6,246 nt of DNA from Nocardioides sp. (lineage in GTDB: Bacteria; Actinomycetota; Actinomycetes; Propionibacteriales; Nocardioidaceae): contig JAHEXO010000145.1 of assembly GCA_023252065.1 (NCBI GenBank), positions 1 through 6,246 on the forward strand. The letters are read 5' to 3'. A model generated the notes under the pieces. It did not search any database and was not told the DNA's origin. It saw only the letters and a list, made by a program, of their open reading frames with translations. This document shows, piece after piece, positions 5,046 to 6,246 of this stretch. The number at the start of each line of letters is the position of its first letter. The stretch's first letter is position 1. Both the position numbers and the translations under genes were made by a program.

Positions 5046-5051
5046 ACTCTG
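5046..5051 (-). promoter_or_regulatory. Putative -10 element of the Rv2175c-like / RNase / barstar operon
   Basis: The minus strand reads CAGAGT, which differs from TANNNT only at its first base, six bases before the ATG at 5039. The spacing is the same as at the other leaderless starts in the window. No ribosome-binding site is present. The off-consensus first base makes this a weaker call and could reflect a promoter that needs an activator. Confidence 0.4.
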
Positions 5052-5070
5052 TCACGACCGGGCGGAGGTA

Positions 5071-5080
5071 CGGCGCGCCG
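5071..5080. promoter_or_regulatory. 10-bp GC palindrome between divergent promoters
   Basis: CGGCGCGCCG is a perfect palindrome about 20 bases upstream of the minus-strand CAGAGT and 36 bases upstream of the plus-strand TAGGAT. It could be an operator for the HTH protein encoded next to it. A 10-bp GC palindrome is not rare in this genome type, so this is only a candidate. Confidence 0.2.
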
Positions 5081-5116
5081 GGGGCCGCGGAATCGGGAAG
5101 CGGAGGCCGACGTCCG

Positions 5117-5122
5117 TAGGAT
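5117..5122 (+). promoter_or_regulatory. Putative -10 element of the PknL-like kinase gene
   Basis: TAGGAT matches TANNNT and is close to the TATAAT consensus. With normal spacing, transcription would start near A5129 and leave a leader of about 37 bases. That leader contains AGGAGG at 5154-5159. The first leader bases, ACCGG (5129-5133), can pair with CCGGT (5147-5151), a short possible hairpin before the ribosome-binding site. No good -35 hexamer is seen. Confidence 0.5.
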
Positions 5123-5153
5123 GGCCGGACCGGGTGACTTCCCCGACCGGTGC

Positions 5154-5159
5154 AGGAGG
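5154..5159 (+). promoter_or_regulatory. Shine-Dalgarno of the kinase gene
   Basis: AGGAGG is a full anti-16S match, six bases before the GTG at 5166, and it fixes that start. It contrasts with the leaderless starts of the neighbouring transcription units. Confidence 0.75.
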
Positions 5160-5165
5160 GTCGAC

Positions 5166-6246
5166 GTGGAGCAAGACACGCGCGCCCACGCGGGCGGCGC
5201 CACGCTCGCCGACCCTGCGACCGGGCTGCTCCTCGACGGCCGCTACCTGATCGGTCCCCGGATCGCCCGTGGCGGGATGGCGGCGGTCTACGAGGCGCTC
5301 GACACCCGGCTCGACCGCGAGTGCGCGGTCAAGATCATGCACCCCGGCCTGGGCGACGACGGTGCGTTCGCGGAGCGGTTCAAGCGCGAGGCCCGCGCGG
5401 CCGCCCGCCTCTCCCACCCCCACGTCGTGAGCGTCTTCGACCAGGGCGAGGACCCGGCCGTCGAGGGCGCGCTCTACCTCGTGATGGAGCTGGTGCCGGG
5501 CCACACGCTCCGCGACGTGATCCGCGACGAGGCGCCGATGCAACCCGCCCGCGCGGTCGCGCTGATCGAGCCCGTCGTCTCGGCGCTCGCCGCCGCCCAC
5601 CGAGCCGGCCTGGTCCACCGCGACATCAAGCCCGAGAACGTCCTGATCGCCGATGCCGACTCCGGAGGCCAGGTCAAGGTCGCCGACTTCGGCCTGGCCA
5701 AGGCGGTCACTGCCGACACGCAGCACACCGCGACCGGCGGCGTGATCATCGGGACCGTCTCCTACCTCGCACCCGAGCTGGTGGTCGACGGCACCTGCGA
5801 CGCACGCGTCGACGTCTACGCCGCGGGCGTGATGCTCTACGAGCTGCTGACCGGCCGGAAGCCCCACGAGGGCGAGTCGCCGATCGCAGTCGCCTACAAG
5901 CACGTCCACGAGGACGTGCCGCCGCCGTCGCGGCTCGTGCCGGGCATCCCGCCCTACCTCGACGCCCTGGTCGCCCGCGCCACGTCCCGCGACCGGGCCC
6001 AGCGACCGGCCGACGCAGGCGTGCTCCTCCACCAGCTCCACCGGGTCGGGCAGGCGCTGGCCGGCGGAGTCGCGGACGACGAGGAGCTCACCACCGACCT
6101 GACGCCGGTTGCCGCACCCGTCACCGACGAGACCACCGCGCTCGAGCTCATGCCGGTCGCTCCCCCGGAGCTCGCCGCTGCGCCGGAGCTCGCCGCTGCC
6201 GTGGCGGACGCACCCTTCGAGCCTGCCCCCGACCCGATCCCGCCCC
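5166..6246 (+). CDS. pknL: PknL-like Hanks-type serine/threonine protein kinase, 3'-truncated by window edge
   Basis: The GTG at 5166, behind a strong Shine-Dalgarno, starts a frame that stays open to the edge (360 codons visible). The kinase domain spans about residues 27-300. It has a glycine loop IARGGMAAVY (33-42), ATP-binding Lys56 in AVKIM, helix-C Glu75, catalytic HRDIKPEN (151-158, Asp153), the metal-binding DFG (174-176), a TVSYLAPE segment ending at 204, and DVYAAGVMLYELLTG. All catalytic residues are present. Activation-loop Thr185, Thr188 and Thr190 are likely autophosphorylation sites, by analogy with PknB and PknL. The first Gly of the glycine loop is Ala, as I recall for mycobacterial PknL. 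After the domain comes an acidic Ala/Pro-rich juxtamembrane segment with a tandem PELAAA repeat (334-345). The transmembrane helix and any PASTA domains would lie beyond the window. The divergent neighbour encodes its expected substrate, an Rv2175c-like protein. Membership of the PknL group rests on this context and on AGLVHRD and VIIGT similarity. Confidence 0.9.
   Translation, partial: MEQDTRAHAGGATLADPATGLLLDGRYLIGPRIARGGMAAVYEALDTRLDRECAVKIMHPGLGDDGAFAERFKREARAAARLSHPHVVSVFDQGEDPAVEGALYLVMELVPGHTLRDVIRDEAPMQPARAVALIEPVVSALAAAHRAGLVHRDIKPENVLIADADSGGQVKVADFGLAKAVTADTQHTATGGVIIGTVSYLAPELVVDGTCDARVDVYAAGVMLYELLTGRKPHEGESPIAVAYKHVHEDVPPPSRLVPGIPPYLDALVARATSRDRAQRPADAGVLLHQLHRVGQALAGGVADDEELTTDLTPVAAPVTDETTALELMPVAPPELAAAPELAAAVADAPFEPAPDPIPP
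6165..6200 (+). repeat. 18-bp tandem repeat in the kinase juxtamembrane region
   Basis: Two adjacent 18-base units (6165-6182 and 6183-6200) are identical over their first 17 bases and differ only at the last. Each encodes PELAAA. The unit keeps the reading frame and looks like a recent slippage duplication in a low-complexity linker. Confidence 0.7.

Noticed and set aside
5052..6041. A 329-codon minus-strand open frame opposite the kinase gene
   Set aside because: It mirrors the codons of a well-supported kinase, has no domain of its own, and would cover the divergent promoter region.
1..6246. CRISPR arrays, tRNA or rRNA genes, insertion sequences, integrase or attachment sites
   Set aside because: I scanned both strands and saw no regularly spaced repeats, cloverleaf-like segments, transposase motifs or terminal inverted repeats.

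Overview
The window looks like chromosomal DNA from a high-GC actinobacterium. The evidence is dense genes with GC-rich third codon positions, GTG and ATG starts with little leader sequence, and protein families typical of Actinomycetota. The FAD-enzyme C-terminus and the overall style fit Nocardioidaceae or a relative, but the genus is inferred and not shown.

Layout: (1) bases 1-968, the C-terminal part of a phytoene-desaturase-like FAD oxidoreductase (+), cut by the left edge. (2) 969-1112, a convergent gap with hairpins. (3) 1113-1712, a SIMPL/DUF541 protein (-). (4) 1735-2619, a methylenetetrahydrofolate reductase of the MetF family (-). (5) 2620-2710, a compact divergent promoter region. 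(6) 2711-3790, an IdsA2-like trans-polyprenyl diphosphate synthase (+). (7) 3791-3833, a short convergent gap. (8) 5039 back to 3834, a three-gene minus-strand operon: an Rv2175c-type winged-helix DNA-binding protein, a membrane-tethered guanyl-specific RNase of the RNase Sa/barnase superfamily, and a barstar-type inhibitor. The last two overlap by ATGA. (9) 5040-5165, a second divergent promoter region. (10) 5166 to the right edge, a Hanks-type Ser/Thr kinase of the PknL type (+), cut by the edge.

Gene order and orientation from MetF rightwards match, from memory, the Mycobacterium tuberculosis segment Rv2172c (-), idsA2 (+), mptA (+), Rv2175c (-), pknL (+). The difference is that the mptA slot here holds the RNase/barstar pair on the opposite strand. 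In M. tuberculosis, PknL phosphorylates Rv2175c and so controls its DNA binding. Here the presumed kinase substrate is the first gene of an operon that also encodes a nuclease and its inhibitor. That is the most interesting arrangement in the window.

A second recurring theme is leaderless transcription. Four of the five complete start regions with their own promoter have a TANNNT-like -10 hexamer ending 6-7 bases before the start codon, with no Shine-Dalgarno sequence. Only the kinase gene shows a promoter plus leader plus AGGAGG. No rRNA, tRNA, IS element, CRISPR array or phage gene is visible, and no gene-free stretch exceeds about 145 bases.
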